Source: Bolinopsis microptera (lineage: Eukaryota > Ctenophora > Tentaculata > Lobata > Bolinopsidae). From it: a stretch of DNA of 32,500 nt. This document shows, in pieces, positions 9,206-19,784 of this stretch. The position numbers and the translations under genes were made by a program. Location of the stretch: contig NC_087073.1 in NCBI RefSeq assembly GCF_026151205.1, forward strand, positions 9,155,411 through 9,187,910. The letters run 5' to 3'. The notes beneath the pieces are model-generated. The model did no database searches. It worked only from the letters and a program-made list of their open reading frames with translations, and had not been told where the DNA came from. Position 1 is the first letter of the stretch. The number at the start of each line of letters is the position of its first letter.

Positions 9206-10205
9206 ACTGGTTTAAATATACTACTTAAAGGGTGTTTATAAATTTTATTTAGTTTTCTATTGAATTTATATTGAATTTTTATATAGGGTGATTGTTATAT
9301 TATGTGTATATTGTTTGAATAATTTTTCTTTTTACGTTTGAAACCATATAATTACAAACTTTTAAAAATTCAACTAAATACCTTTGATATTAAGGTCTAC
9401 TTCCTCTTAGCTACTATTGGATTCTATTTCATATAACTTACATAACTATTCCTTTAATATACACTTTTCAACTCCTTTCCAATGAACCCTATAAATGACC
9501 TTAGGTAGGGGAAATAGAGCTTTAGCTTTGGCAGCATATTCTGGCTTTACAATCAACTAGGTTTTTGCTGGGTTGCGGGTAGTAGCTGTTAGTGGGTAAA
9601 GCAGTAAAACCGCAGTAATCGTCTAAACCAAGCTGAAATGATCTATATCAATGTATAGTAAATAATACCTCTATTCAATCTGAATAACTCACAATACTTC
9701 TATAAAGAGTAAAAGGGATAAAACCAGAAACACTTGATGGAGAGAGTAACTCACCAAGAAAGCTCCATCAAGGATCGTTCTAGCAGATCTCTAGAGTCTG
9801 TCATATAAAACAACCATGCTTAAGGAAAACATGGGGTCACATAAGGTATATCATAATTTAGGAAATCTAGAGAAAAGGATATATGACAGTAGCCGTACGT
9901 GGGCCCATGGTCTTTTAGGTCTATCCACTATTTCATGAGGTGCTGAGTTGACCCCTTCGCACTGCAGAGTCTTACCTGTTTGGGATACACGTTGTGTCTT
10001 TACTTTATGGTTCTGTTTTTGGTTCATATGTTTTGCTTGTACTTCCTTGTTCAATGAAAGACCTCACATTAATCAGACACTTAACAGAATTAGATAAATA
10101 GACATGAATTTGAATAGAAAGAGTAGGTTATTGCCCAGTTTAAGGGGACGCTTAATAATAATTAGTTCATTTATTAGTTATTTTAGATTAAATAATAATA
10201 CAAAT
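9206..10205. other. AT-rich stretch, no gene recognised
   Basis: The first ~150 bases could be the 3' untranslated tail of the retroelement fragment. A minus-strand frame with MNQKQNHKVK ends at a CAG|GTAAGA donor near 9973. It has no start codon in the frame and no partner exon, so it is left uncalled. Confidence 0.35.
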
Positions 10206-10212
10206 GTACAAA

Positions 10213-10495
10213 TGTACAGGCTAGGTGGCCTAGTGGTCAGAGCATCTGCCTTCTACGCAGAAGGTTCAGGGTTCGAATCTTAGTGTCACTTAGTCTTGGG
10301 AGTAGCTAAGGATCCATTGGATCTATGCGATCTCCTCGGTCGACTCAGCCGAATGATAGGATACTTAATTGAGGGTTAAATGAGGAGGGGTACCTGTTAA
10401 AAGTTCAAGAAACTTCCTAGGAGGCTTTACTTGGTATCCCTCAACCCCTTCAGTGCATACTGTAAACATAGTACTATTAACTATTCTTATTATTA
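10213..10495 (+). mobile_element. tRNA-derived SINE, Arg(TCT)-like head
   Basis: The head has a split polymerase III promoter: A box TGGCCTAGTGG (about 10223) and B box GGTTCGAATC (about 10270). The anticodon arm is intact, a 5-bp stem TCTGC/GCAGA around the loop CTTCTAC, giving anticodon TCT (Arg). The T stem is mispaired (CAGGG against CTTAG) and no clean acceptor stem closes. This marks a retroposed copy rather than a working tRNA gene. A ~200-bp unrelated body follows, ending in a TATT/ATT-rich tail near 10480-10495. CAAATGTAC is duplicated just upstream, but no clear target duplication was found. Confidence 0.75.
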
Positions 10496-10746
10496 TATGT
10501 TGGCCTTTACAGCTCAGTCACTGAGTGCCCTCGATTGGGATTATTCTTTCTGGTTGACTTGATTCACTATCACCACTCATTCAAATATATCATCAAAGAA
10601 TATTCATGTTCATTTTTTCTCGAATGAAGGTTAATTTTCGCATTTGTTTGATAGTTTAAATAATCGGATTGAGCCAAATTGTATTAAATTGTGTTTGGCT
10701 ATTCAAATAACCTGTCTTTTTTCTGGGCATGATATGTGTATCAGAG

Positions 10747-10935
10747 GTTTTCCCAAGCTGAGTTGCGATTTAAGGCATTGAAGGCATTTTCAGCATCAAT
10801 GAGCAGGATTGCTTCTGTGGATTTATCTATTTAAAACCTGTTGGACTGCATGAATGGCCGTTTCCACTCCTTGCAAGCTACTGCATAGTTGTATGGGGGC
10901 TATGTTCGTAGTGATATCCTGTTTTAATACATACG
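10747..10935 (-). pseudogene. reverse transcriptase fragment with motif A
   Basis: The minus strand reads VLKQDITTNIAPIQLC, then SLQGVETAIHAVQQVLN, a stop, and in a shifted frame STEAILLIDAENAFNALNR followed by NSAWENL and a TGA. The second part is RT motif A (DAxNAFNxLNR form). It is preceded by the G-x-E-x-AIHA block typical of the same RT family whose C-terminus lies at 8880-9205. The stop, the frameshift and the loss of everything after motif A make it a dead remnant. Its orientation is opposite to the C-terminal piece, so they are not one collinear copy unless an inversion occurred. Confidence 0.75.
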
Positions 10936-11674
10936 CATTGCTCCTTTACTGAATTATTGTCTGGAACAATATTTTCTTCTACTACCACTTTAAACTGAGT
11001 GTAATCCTCAAACGATAAAAACTAAAAATCAATCCAGCACACAGATCAGATCTGATCAGTCAATTGAAATATGAGCTAACATGTTGGTTGGTTTAACCAG
11101 GCAGTAAATTATTCATCTGTCCGCAAGTAAGGTCTCTTAAATGGTTAAAATTTAGTCAGCATTTATTCTGATATCTACAGGTATAAAAAAGTAAAGCATA
11201 AAATGTGGTACACTAATTCTATGTGCAAAATTTGTATTGATTCCGTTTGTTGCGAGAAGGAAAAGGCTCTTTTCAGGAACGGAATTGTTCTATCTTTTAA
11301 TATAACAATGTATCATATTCATGATCTCAAATTATTTGTTATATAGTAGTGTTGAAAGTATTATCCGATCTGGATATTACATAAATTCTTACTCTTCGAA
11401 AATACATCTTATAATTTTTTTAATCATACAGACTTGTAAGTTAGAAATGACCTAGCTCTATCTCAAAATAGCTCTGTCTCAAAATAAATGTTTGTAATCC
11501 CAAAACTTCACCTTTAAATGTTAAATAAATCTCATTGTACATACAAAATTTTGAATGATGATTTAGAGAAAAGACAATTTTTTTTGAGAAACAATCATAT
11601 TTTTTTTAGAACATTCATATTTTGTGTATACAATTTCTGAATTAAGGTTTACTAGCTCAATTATAGCCAGGAAA

Positions 11675-13436
11675 ATGACTGAATGCAAGGAAGAAGATGA
11701 AGATAAACCTTTTAAGTGTAGTCATTGCAAAGAGGTTAGTATTTGTTAAGTTATTTAATGGTATTTACAAGTTTTAGTTCATTGGGCCTCTTTTACTATT
11801 ACTACGTTTTTGCACCTTACATCATTAGTTAGACTTTGCTTTTCAGTGCTCGTGATGCAAATTTTACAGCTTTTATTCAATTGCTACTTTATCAAACATT
11901 TGTATGAATTAAAAATGTAAATTTTTAATTCTAGTATCTAAATTTTAACATTTGGAAATTTATCATCCAGAGCTTCATCACCGAAGACAGACTGCAAGTT
12001 CATAAACGGAACCATAAACTGAAAGTCAACACAGGAAAAGGAAATCTTCTGCCTGGTAATTATACTCACATCTTCCCAACATAATAATTAGTGGCAAAAT
12101 GCAGACCACAAGATAGTTTTGCAAGCATTTTATTCTAAGTTCCCTTCCAAAGGGTACTTTGTAACATAACATTACTTTGATGTTTCACATGTGCTCATTC
12201 CTTGTGTCATCATTATGAGCATGTTGATTTATATCTTGTTTTGCTGGAACTGAATGTTCATAGATGTATTTTGGAGTATGTATATGGAAACAAATAAGAT
12301 TGGAACTCTGTTTGTGCAGCTAGGGGTATAAATGAAAAAACACTCATATTAAATGGAAATTCAATTTAAAACTTTTCTAGAGATCTGGTTTTGGAATAAC
12401 CAATAATTTGAGCATACCTATTGGAAAATTTTCGATTATGAATTTTCCGCACGGCTCAATGGTGTAATGTTTTCAGGTTGTGAAGTGTAGTTCAAACGTT
12501 TTACTACAAACGATATCACAGGGAGCCTATGTATGGCTTTTAATCAAATGTTGGGATTTGGGACGAGCCACTATCACCTTTTTACGTCAATTAGAAAAGT
12601 AGATTATATAAGCATTTCAGCTGTCTCTAAATCTAATCGAATCAAATAATAATGTTACAAAAATTATCACACGTAATCATTAATAGTTCTACAAAAATTT
12701 ATAATTTAAACTAAAATGCTAGGTACGAAAATGTTCACATAAATTTCAGCAGCCAAACTAGAAGAAGTTACAGAGAAAATGTATGGCCACCATGATTGAG
12801 TTGGTGAAATTAATACACATATAATTAATAGTAGAATTAAATTAATACACATATAGTAGTAGAATTAAATTAATACACATATAATAGTAGAATTCGTCGT
12901 GAAACCAACATTCCAACTGTGTATGGCATTAAATTAAAATAATCTGCCGACTATTATTAGTTCAAAGTTGCCTTACGTTTGCAGTCAAATTCTTTTGGTT
13001 ATCTTTTTTGGGAACTATGTATTGAGTAAGACTTTATTACCGGAACTACATACCCACTCCACTTCGTTATAAAGATTTCGGCTGCAAAACTTGGACTTAA
13101 ATTGTTGTTAAATCACAAAAATATGACATTTTTCTTGCATTACTTTGATGTGCAGAATTTTATTGTTCCGGTTCTTAATTGGTCACGGATTAGATGGTTG
13201 CGAAAATCAAATTTAGTACATTTTTGCAGATTTCGTGAGAAAGAAAGCGGAAACAATAAAAGCCGGATAAACCGCAGTTAATACTTTGAGCCGATAAGGT
13301 TATCTTTTTTGGCAGATTAAACAAAATTGTTAAAATATTACACCAAACGGGAATGTATTATTGGAATGTTATTTCAGAGCAAACTCCTACACCTACCAAG
13401 TTCCTGGATTCTTCATATGATCCCTTCGCTGACCAG
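11675..13436 (+). CDS. ATF2: ATF2/ATF7/CREB5-like bZIP factor, N-terminal exons
   Basis: Three exons join in frame: 11675-11734, 11971-12055 and 13378-13436. Introns are GTTAGT...CCAG, GTAATT...TTTCAG, and a final donor CAG|GTAATC. Exon 1 encodes an acidic lead and KPFKCSHCKE. Exon 2 completes a C2H2 finger (Cys-x2-Cys, then SFITEDRLQVHKRNHK), matching the single N-terminal finger of ATF2. Exons 2-3 encode EQTPTPTKFLDSS. In ATF2 the two threonines of TPTPTRF (Thr69/Thr71) are the JNK/p38 phosphorylation sites of the transactivation domain. The finger has x2 spacing where human ATF2 has x4. ATG 11675 is four bases after an AG (11670), so an upstream 5'-UTR exon may splice there. The product would be a nuclear CRE-binding, stress-responsive factor. 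The bZIP exons were not found, so the gene is partial here. ATF7 or CREB5 orthology is equally possible. Confidence 0.85.
12807..12894. repeat. ~30-bp tandem repeat in intron 2
   Basis: Three copies of AAATTAATACACATATA followed by a TAGTAGAATT segment start at 12807, 12839 and 12867 (periods 32 and 28). It lies within the second intron of the ATF2-like gene. Confidence 0.8.
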
Positions 13437-16100
13437 GTAATCTTTCATTAAATCATGTTTACTTTTATCACATTGCTCAAGGATTTGTTTAGATTGCCCA
13501 AAAATTGTTAAATACACAAAAAGTTCCCTCAAGTTTTAGAATAACATGACGCATAGTTAAACTCTTGAGTAACTTTGTTGGTTCCTGACTCCTTTGCAAT
13601 TTTTATTGCATTCTGTGTTTGTGTCTGTCCGGTGCTCACTACATTTGATCGCACATTACTGCTCATCGTCATTCGTCATCCTAATTATCTAAGTCAGCAG
13701 CAGAATATTCTACACCTTATCAGATGAAAGCCAGTCTAATATAATAAGCTTCCTAACACTTCTTCCCTGTCCCTGGCAACATGCCCGGACATGGCATCCG
13801 CTCCAACGCAGCCCGAGCCACGTGTATATATCCTGGCCACAGCCATTAATTGGCTGAATATTAGATTTGTTATCACGAATTAGAGAAAAGCTTGTAAGAT
13901 GTGGGTGGTGTGCGGGCTGACTAATAGATTTATAATGACATCACCAGCTCCTTTACCAAACTTGTTGAACTGTGCTTTTGCTTTTTGGTCATAAATTAAT
14001 TTACGTTTTCCATTAGAGTCGGTGTCGTCGCCCATGTAATATTAAATATTTGTATTTGATGAGTTGTTTGTTTCATGTTAGGGTTACTCATTTTTAATTT
14101 TTATGTCCTAAGAGTTATCCGAGGGATTAGTTCGTGAGTTGCATGCAATTTCGTTCCATTTTTTAAACGTCAAATATTTTAATTTCTGCATGAAGTGGTG
14201 GTTGGTTAACCATTTTATTAAACTAACATGACAATTTATCAATCGAGCTTTACAATATTATTCTTAAAAAACGTTAATGATCAAACAAGCTCAAGTAATA
14301 AGTCTTATCTTTTAAATCTTTACCGGTAATGACACCTATTCAATATTCATCTCATTATTATTATATACTGACAACATAGTAATAATCCCTTCTACGTTAT
14401 TGGAATTTGGAGATCAATCAGCGACAATAATGTCAGCATTACAATCCATAATTCGTAATTAAGTATCTCATCGGTCTGAATGGTATTGAATTATAGCTGT
14501 TATGACTCCAAACAAAGAAGAAAAGCTACTCTGGCTTGGCAGTACAAATGAACAAAGGTGATGGAGGAAATGAGGAACAGCTAATTAACTTGGTCACGTG
14601 ACAGCTTGTTAACTGTAGAGAAGAGCTCGTCTGAACTGCGACGTATTTAATATATTTCGCTGGATTGTACAACTTTCGTCTTGGTATTTTCCAAACACAA
14701 GGAAATTTTCCTTCTGGTTGGTAATATACTCAATGATGGAAGTATAGTGTATTGGCTATGCCCCGCTTACTAGTTTAGCTCTTTCTAGTCCCCTGCTACA
14801 CGGCATGTAAACAGGGATTGGCTAGTTAGAGGCGGTCCGTGTAGGCCTTACACTGTGCTTTCAGCAATACTCATATATTACTAAATCTCTATTTATATTA
14901 GCCTGTTATAATATTGTTTATCATAATTGCTCTGATGGAATCCAACAAACAACTAATAATTCTATTTTCGTCACACTACCGAGATTATTTACGGATTATT
15001 TAAAAACCACAGCTGTTCACTCCGCGCCCACCGAACAGTTATATCTCTCTCTCTCGATCATGTTATTTGTTCCTTATTTCAAGAGCGCTGAAATGTCACA
15101 TAGCTAAGATGCTTGACACGTAGTTGTGTCGGAAAATTAGCCGGAGTATTTACGTTGATGTCGCTGAAGCCAATTAGTCGGTGTCGGAAGAGGCTCACAA
15201 CTTGACACGCATTACCGACACATCATTAACCGGCCTCCTCATCGCCACCACCTCCTATTTATACAAGTATTTTTAGTTGGCAGCCTTCCTGGAATAATTA
15301 TAGTAATTTGCATGACTGATACCGTATTTCAGGAAACACAGCATCTGAAGAGCTGTATTGCTAATCATGCTAATCTGCATCATCTCTCCGGCTTCTCCCG
15401 TATTCCTTACATAATTGACATTTTCTTGGGCTGTAAATCTTTCTTACGTTAGTTATCACTTTTAGGGGTGTCGTATTGATTCGAAAATACTTGGCCTTAG
15501 CCCATTCTTTATTGTAATTAATCGCCAACTAGATTTACTGTATTTATTAGTTATATGTGGCAGGTAAGAGCGACGGAAGAAAACTGAGCGATTACCTCAA
15601 AGGTAAAACTAGGGGAGTGCTGAGCATATAGGGAGATGTTGTGTGTGTGTTAGTAATTGCAGTGTCGGGGACCATGATGTCATTGTAATGTGACACCTCC
15701 ACATTCAAAGTTAGTATGATGTCATGGCTATATCCGGGTCTGCTAGGGGCAGTGTCACAGCTCAACCGAGAGCTTATATCATCATTCCACCTGCCTTTAC
15801 TTTCCGGTTGTTGATGAACCCTCTCCCTTTCCCTGTGCACTTGTCTGGAGTCGGTTTCTCTTAATCGTCAGTTTTCCTGCTCGTCTGTACTTGAGTGCTT
15901 TTTTTTTGAAGTGGTCAATTTTTTTTGAAGTTTTTGCGACATTTTGGCTGCTGGTTTATTCTGAATCGGGTTCGTCTCGACGATGGGGTGTTATTTGTGT
16001 ACACGTGTTCTATGGTTGCCTCATCATCCAGTATTATTGTGAAATGAGTTAGATCATTTATTTAAAAATTATAAAGTTAGTGAATTTTTCTTTTGTTTAA
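13437..16100. other. gene-poor stretch, presumed intron 3 of ATF2-like gene
   Basis: The donor at 13437 implies an intron starts here. I searched both strands by eye for the ATF2 basic region and leucine zipper and found none. Isolated splice-donor-like sites occur, for example GGCAG|GTAAGAG near 15564, without a convincing exon. A short (CT)n is at 15043-15056 and CACGTG sites are at 13819, 14595 and 16002. Confidence 0.45.
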
Positions 16101-16117
16101 CTTTTGCTTTTGGCAGT

Positions 16118-16307
16118 ACATAAAGACATAAATATAACCTCTCTACTGCGCATACTCATAGAAATATTTGAGACATTGTGGCACGCCCCCCAACGACTGC
16201 AGTACCCGTCATTTAAAAATTTAAAAAATACAATTAACTTCTTAGTAGATGCTGTTGACGTAGATAATTGGGATGTATTACACTTTATTTGGGAAATCGA
16301 TTATTAG
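16118..16307 (+). other. coding-like frame behind a splice acceptor, unknown
   Basis: After a pyrimidine-rich acceptor (CTTTTGCTTTTGGCAG, ending 16117) a frame stays open for about 62 codons to a TAG. It has protein-like composition, including ETLWHAPQRLQYPSFKNL and WDVLHFIWEIDY. I do not recognise it. It could be a terminal exon or decayed mobile-element sequence, since retroelement remains follow at 17270-18000. Confidence 0.25.
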
Positions 16308-17159
16308 AATTTCTAGTTAAATCAGTCTCATAACTAAACTAGCAACTTCTTGCCAATCTTGAAGTGTGAATCTCACACTGTGAGGTAAAGAACGTTTACA
16401 CGCAGTTGTTGCAATAGACTTGACTTACAGTTTAAAATTGCTTTTGCCTCGAACGTTTATAGGGAATTATTGGACTACTTAATTACTATATAATGGGCCG
16501 ATAAATGGCGTATTAAAAGTTTGTGATGTGACAAATTCAGTCCAACGAATCAAATGCTATTTGGTGCCATAAAATAAAAAGCTGGCCCACCATGTAAGTT
16601 CATGAACCATTTTCGTTGAGACAATTTATATTATCGTATTAAACGGTCAATCGCCAACTAGACCCGCTGAAAAACTTTTCAAATCCAATCCTACTGTTTA
16701 AAATCCAATCCCATTGTTTAGGAGAGCAGTACTAGCGGTACTTTCAGTAAACTGTCATTATTCATAACCAATCACAGAACTTTAGTTTGCTACAAGTAAC
16801 TGAACCTTATCTGCCGCAGTGAAATTTTTTTTGTTGAACCGAGAAATGCCTGAATTAGTAGATTTCTCGAAGTCAGTTAAGTTAATTGTGTTAACTACGT
16901 TAGTAATTCAAAACAAATGGCATCTTATCACACATACCGATTACATATCGTATATTAGGAAGCATTTCCGGGTTCTGAGACCGAAAAAAGACAGGCTCAC
17001 ATCTATTATACTTATAGAGAAACCAAGGTTGATCTGAGACAATCGCCGATCGATTATCCGAGTCCACTACCGATCGATTCCGAAAATATTTTCTGTAATA
17101 CACTGGGCCGGGGTTTGGAATATAATCTGATGGCGATTCCCTGACGATATTCCGTACCC

Positions 17160-17490
17160 AGTGTTATGGTTATCTCTCTATGAGTCTCTCCCTTCTCCTC
17201 AAACATTCCGTTTTGAGGATTACTCCAGCTCAAAAAGCTTATTTATACTCTATTTAAGGTGTGCAAAGAATTGATTGAATAAGAGCGCACTAGATTTTTT
17301 GTGGAGAAATGAATCCTTACCAGGACCTAAGTTGGAGGGAGTAAAAACGGAACAATTCTACAGAAATATTACAGACATTGCTCGTGTTTTAAACTGTTAC
17401 GTTGGTATTTATGATATAACTAGTGTAACCCGGCCTTCGGCCGGGATTTCACTGCCGCAGTTAAAAAGGGTAGGAGCATTTACCCGTTGA
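17160..17490 (+). other. stop-interrupted coding-like frame
   Basis: One frame is open apart from a single TGA near 17270. It includes ESLPSPQTFRFEDYSS, then FLWRNESLPGPKLEGVKTEQ and VLNCYVGIYDITSVTRPSAG. It is probably a decayed gene or mobile-element fragment of unknown type. A CCCGGCC-TTC-GGCCGGG hairpin lies inside at 17429-17445, which may be a small insertion. No family was recognised. Confidence 0.3.
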
Positions 17491-17576
17491 GTCAAAACCC
17501 GCATTAGTTGAGCAATTCTATTCGGAGTGCCCTCACGTATCCAATGGTATCTTAAACAATAGTAATAGTATCTTAA

Positions 17577-17999
17577 ACAATAATAATAAATAAACGTGTG
17601 TGCAGTATTAATTCATGTAAAATTTGTCCTTTGATAGTTTGTAATAAAGATTGTGAAGTGAAGAATGTTGTATATAAGATTAAGTGTAAATTATGTGACC
17701 AGCTGTACGTTGGAGAAACCAGTAGGAAAGTACATGCTCGTGTAGGAGAACACTTACGTTACGCTACCTACCCTGCTACCCCTTCTAATGTTAGTCAAGC
17801 TTTTGCCATACATTATTCGAGCTGTCATGAGGGGTTAAATCCCAGTTTAGAAGTAGATATTTTAAGAATTGAACCCAATACTGTCAGAAGAAAGATTTTT
17901 GAAGCGATGTTTATTATTAATCTGAACCCTACAATTAACAAGAGAGAAGAACTGGATACTATTAAACGTTTTATCATAGCTAGTACTGAAGAATTTTAG
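17577..17999 (+). mobile_element. Penelope-like element, GIY-YIG endonuclease domain
   Basis: The frame is open from about 17577 to the TAG at 17997-17999, about 140 residues. It starts with a cysteine cluster (VCSINSCKIC, CNKDC) like the zinc-finger-like linker of endonuclease-bearing Penelope elements. A GIY-YIG fold follows. VVYKIKC stands for the GIY strand and LYVGET for YIG. The conserved Arg lies in SRKVHARVGEHL, and RKIFEAMFI carries the catalytic Glu. NPTIN supplies the usual Asn near the end. In these retroelements the nuclease nicks the target for reverse transcription. The RT domain expected upstream is not seen, so the copy is 5'-truncated or decayed. No ATG begins the frame (GTG at 17598), as expected for an internal fragment. 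Confidence 0.8.
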
Positions 18000-18928
18000 A
18001 TATTTTAGTTTCATTCCCTTTTTATTGCATACAGTTTAAGTTTTCTAGCAGTAGTAAGTTTTAATGTTTTTTCACATCTCGCTCATAATCAGTAACCACT
18101 CACTATATTTTCACTCACATTGTGTATACACCATCTCACATGTATTGTATCTTTTACCTTATCATCTGTTATCACTTACATCTTAAATCATCTGTTATCA
18201 CTGTACATGTCATTCCATCACACGATCACAATCACGTACTTGCTGTTTAGTGGATGTTTTAAGTTTATTGAATAGCAGATCGAGTAGTGTTGTATATATA
18301 TAGATTTTGATTCTAATTTTAGTCGAGTATTTGAACAATTTGTTGTCGTTTAGCCATTTTTGATTAATAAATTTTATGAGACAGTTTTCTCACATATTTA
18401 CCAATTTTGTCAGCATGAATAAGAAGTTGTTACTTTGAAACGTCGTTTATCCTAACAGTGCAATATCATTTGTCGCAAATCAGAATAATCAGAAACTATT
18501 TGGAAAAAACCCAAAAACTGTCTATTAAACAATAATCAATAGAAATTAACCCTTAACACCACACCCGCCTATCATATTTGTGAACACGCATAACATTGTC
18601 CTATGAAAGTTAGAAAGTATGAACTCTCTCTCTGCAGTCCAAACAGTGCCCCCTCCCCTAATAAGATTATAGTATAGACAGCGAATCTTACCCGGGTAAC
18701 TCAATTACACTAATTATGCAGCTACATATGCGAGCCCCGTAACTCTTACCGTTCTGCTCAAGCAATTTTATGTAACATTTGTGGTAGAAAACCATCAATT
18801 AAACCACTTACCAACGACTGATTTAAAAAACCTTTATCATTTAACTTCGTCAGAGTTTTGTCGGCACTTTACCGAAAAAATCAGTCCCGCAACTCTTACC
18901 GTTTTCTTGATTAAGCCGCTCGGAAATT

Positions 18929-18930
<2 letters not shown>
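18000..18930. other. non-coding stretch with a repeated CTCTTACCGTT motif
   Basis: The string CCCG(T/C)AACTCTTACCGTT occurs twice (about 18735-18752 and 18886-18902), so the segment between may be a short duplicated unit. The frame at 18781-19029 runs into (ACAG)n and is not convincing as a gene. Bases 18000-18400 may be the 3' tail of the Penelope-like element. Confidence 0.4.
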
Positions 18931-18932
<2 letters not shown>

Positions 18933-18960
<28 letters not shown>

Positions 18961-18962
18961 AA
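18933..18962. repeat. (ACAG)n microsatellite
   Basis: About seven perfect ACAG units. Confidence 0.95.
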
Positions 18963-19335
18963 AACACACATTCTGGGATTATTAGTTAGATTGTGGGCAT
19001 TTAATTGTGCTTTATTATGCCTCATATGATTGGTCCTTGAGCATTGGGCAATCAGCATACAAGACCACGAGTTCAAAACAGCTGAAGAGCCTTTTAATAT
19101 TTTATTATTTCAGATATTCATGCATATAATATCTATACTGTATATCTGTATATATACCTGAGCGATGAATAACATTTCGTACTCTTGTACACTTTTAAAA
19201 GTAAATATCTGCTACACGTTGTCTGGTCCCTCCTGTCTTACTCTTAAACTTCTTACCGCACAAGATATATCTAGTATATAATAATGCAAGAGTATCAAAC
19301 CCGAATATTATTTACACAAGGTCAGCTAATTTTTA

Positions 19336-19497
<162 letters not shown>

Positions 19498-19696
19498 ACA
19501 AAGTCCACTCCCCTGCTGGAAGGGTGGTCTGATAGGCTGGCAAATTCAAGTTGTAGCTGTTATTCACGTAATTGTCAAATATTTTAAATAGTCGAGGTTT
19601 TGAGAAAGCCCTACAACCTGTGACACCCGTAAAATGTAGAAAGAATGTGACATGTACTAATGTAAATGTACAGTTCGTCATTCAGACGTCCAGAAC

Positions 19697-19784
19697 GTCA
19701 CATACCGCCACGCACCAACCCCACCATTTCTCGCGTGTTTGTCACATACCGCCACGCACCAACCCCACCATTTTTCGCTTGTTA
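19697..19784. repeat. 44-bp tandem duplication
   Basis: The unit starts GTCACATACCGCCACGCACC and occurs at 19697 and 19741. The copies differ at only a few positions (TTTCTCGCGTGTTT against TTTTTCGCTTGTTA), so the duplication is recent. Confidence 0.9.

Noticed and set aside
9973-10054. Minus-strand frame ending at CAG|GTAAGA
   Set aside because: No ATG in frame, no clear acceptor, no partner exon.
10213-10285. Functional tRNA-Arg gene
   Set aside because: T stem mispaired, no closed acceptor stem, and a SINE body follows directly.
17115-17200. OTU-protease-like DGDSL motif upstream of the Penelope fragment
   Set aside because: Only a five-residue resemblance, the catalytic Cys would be Ser, and frames change immediately afterwards.
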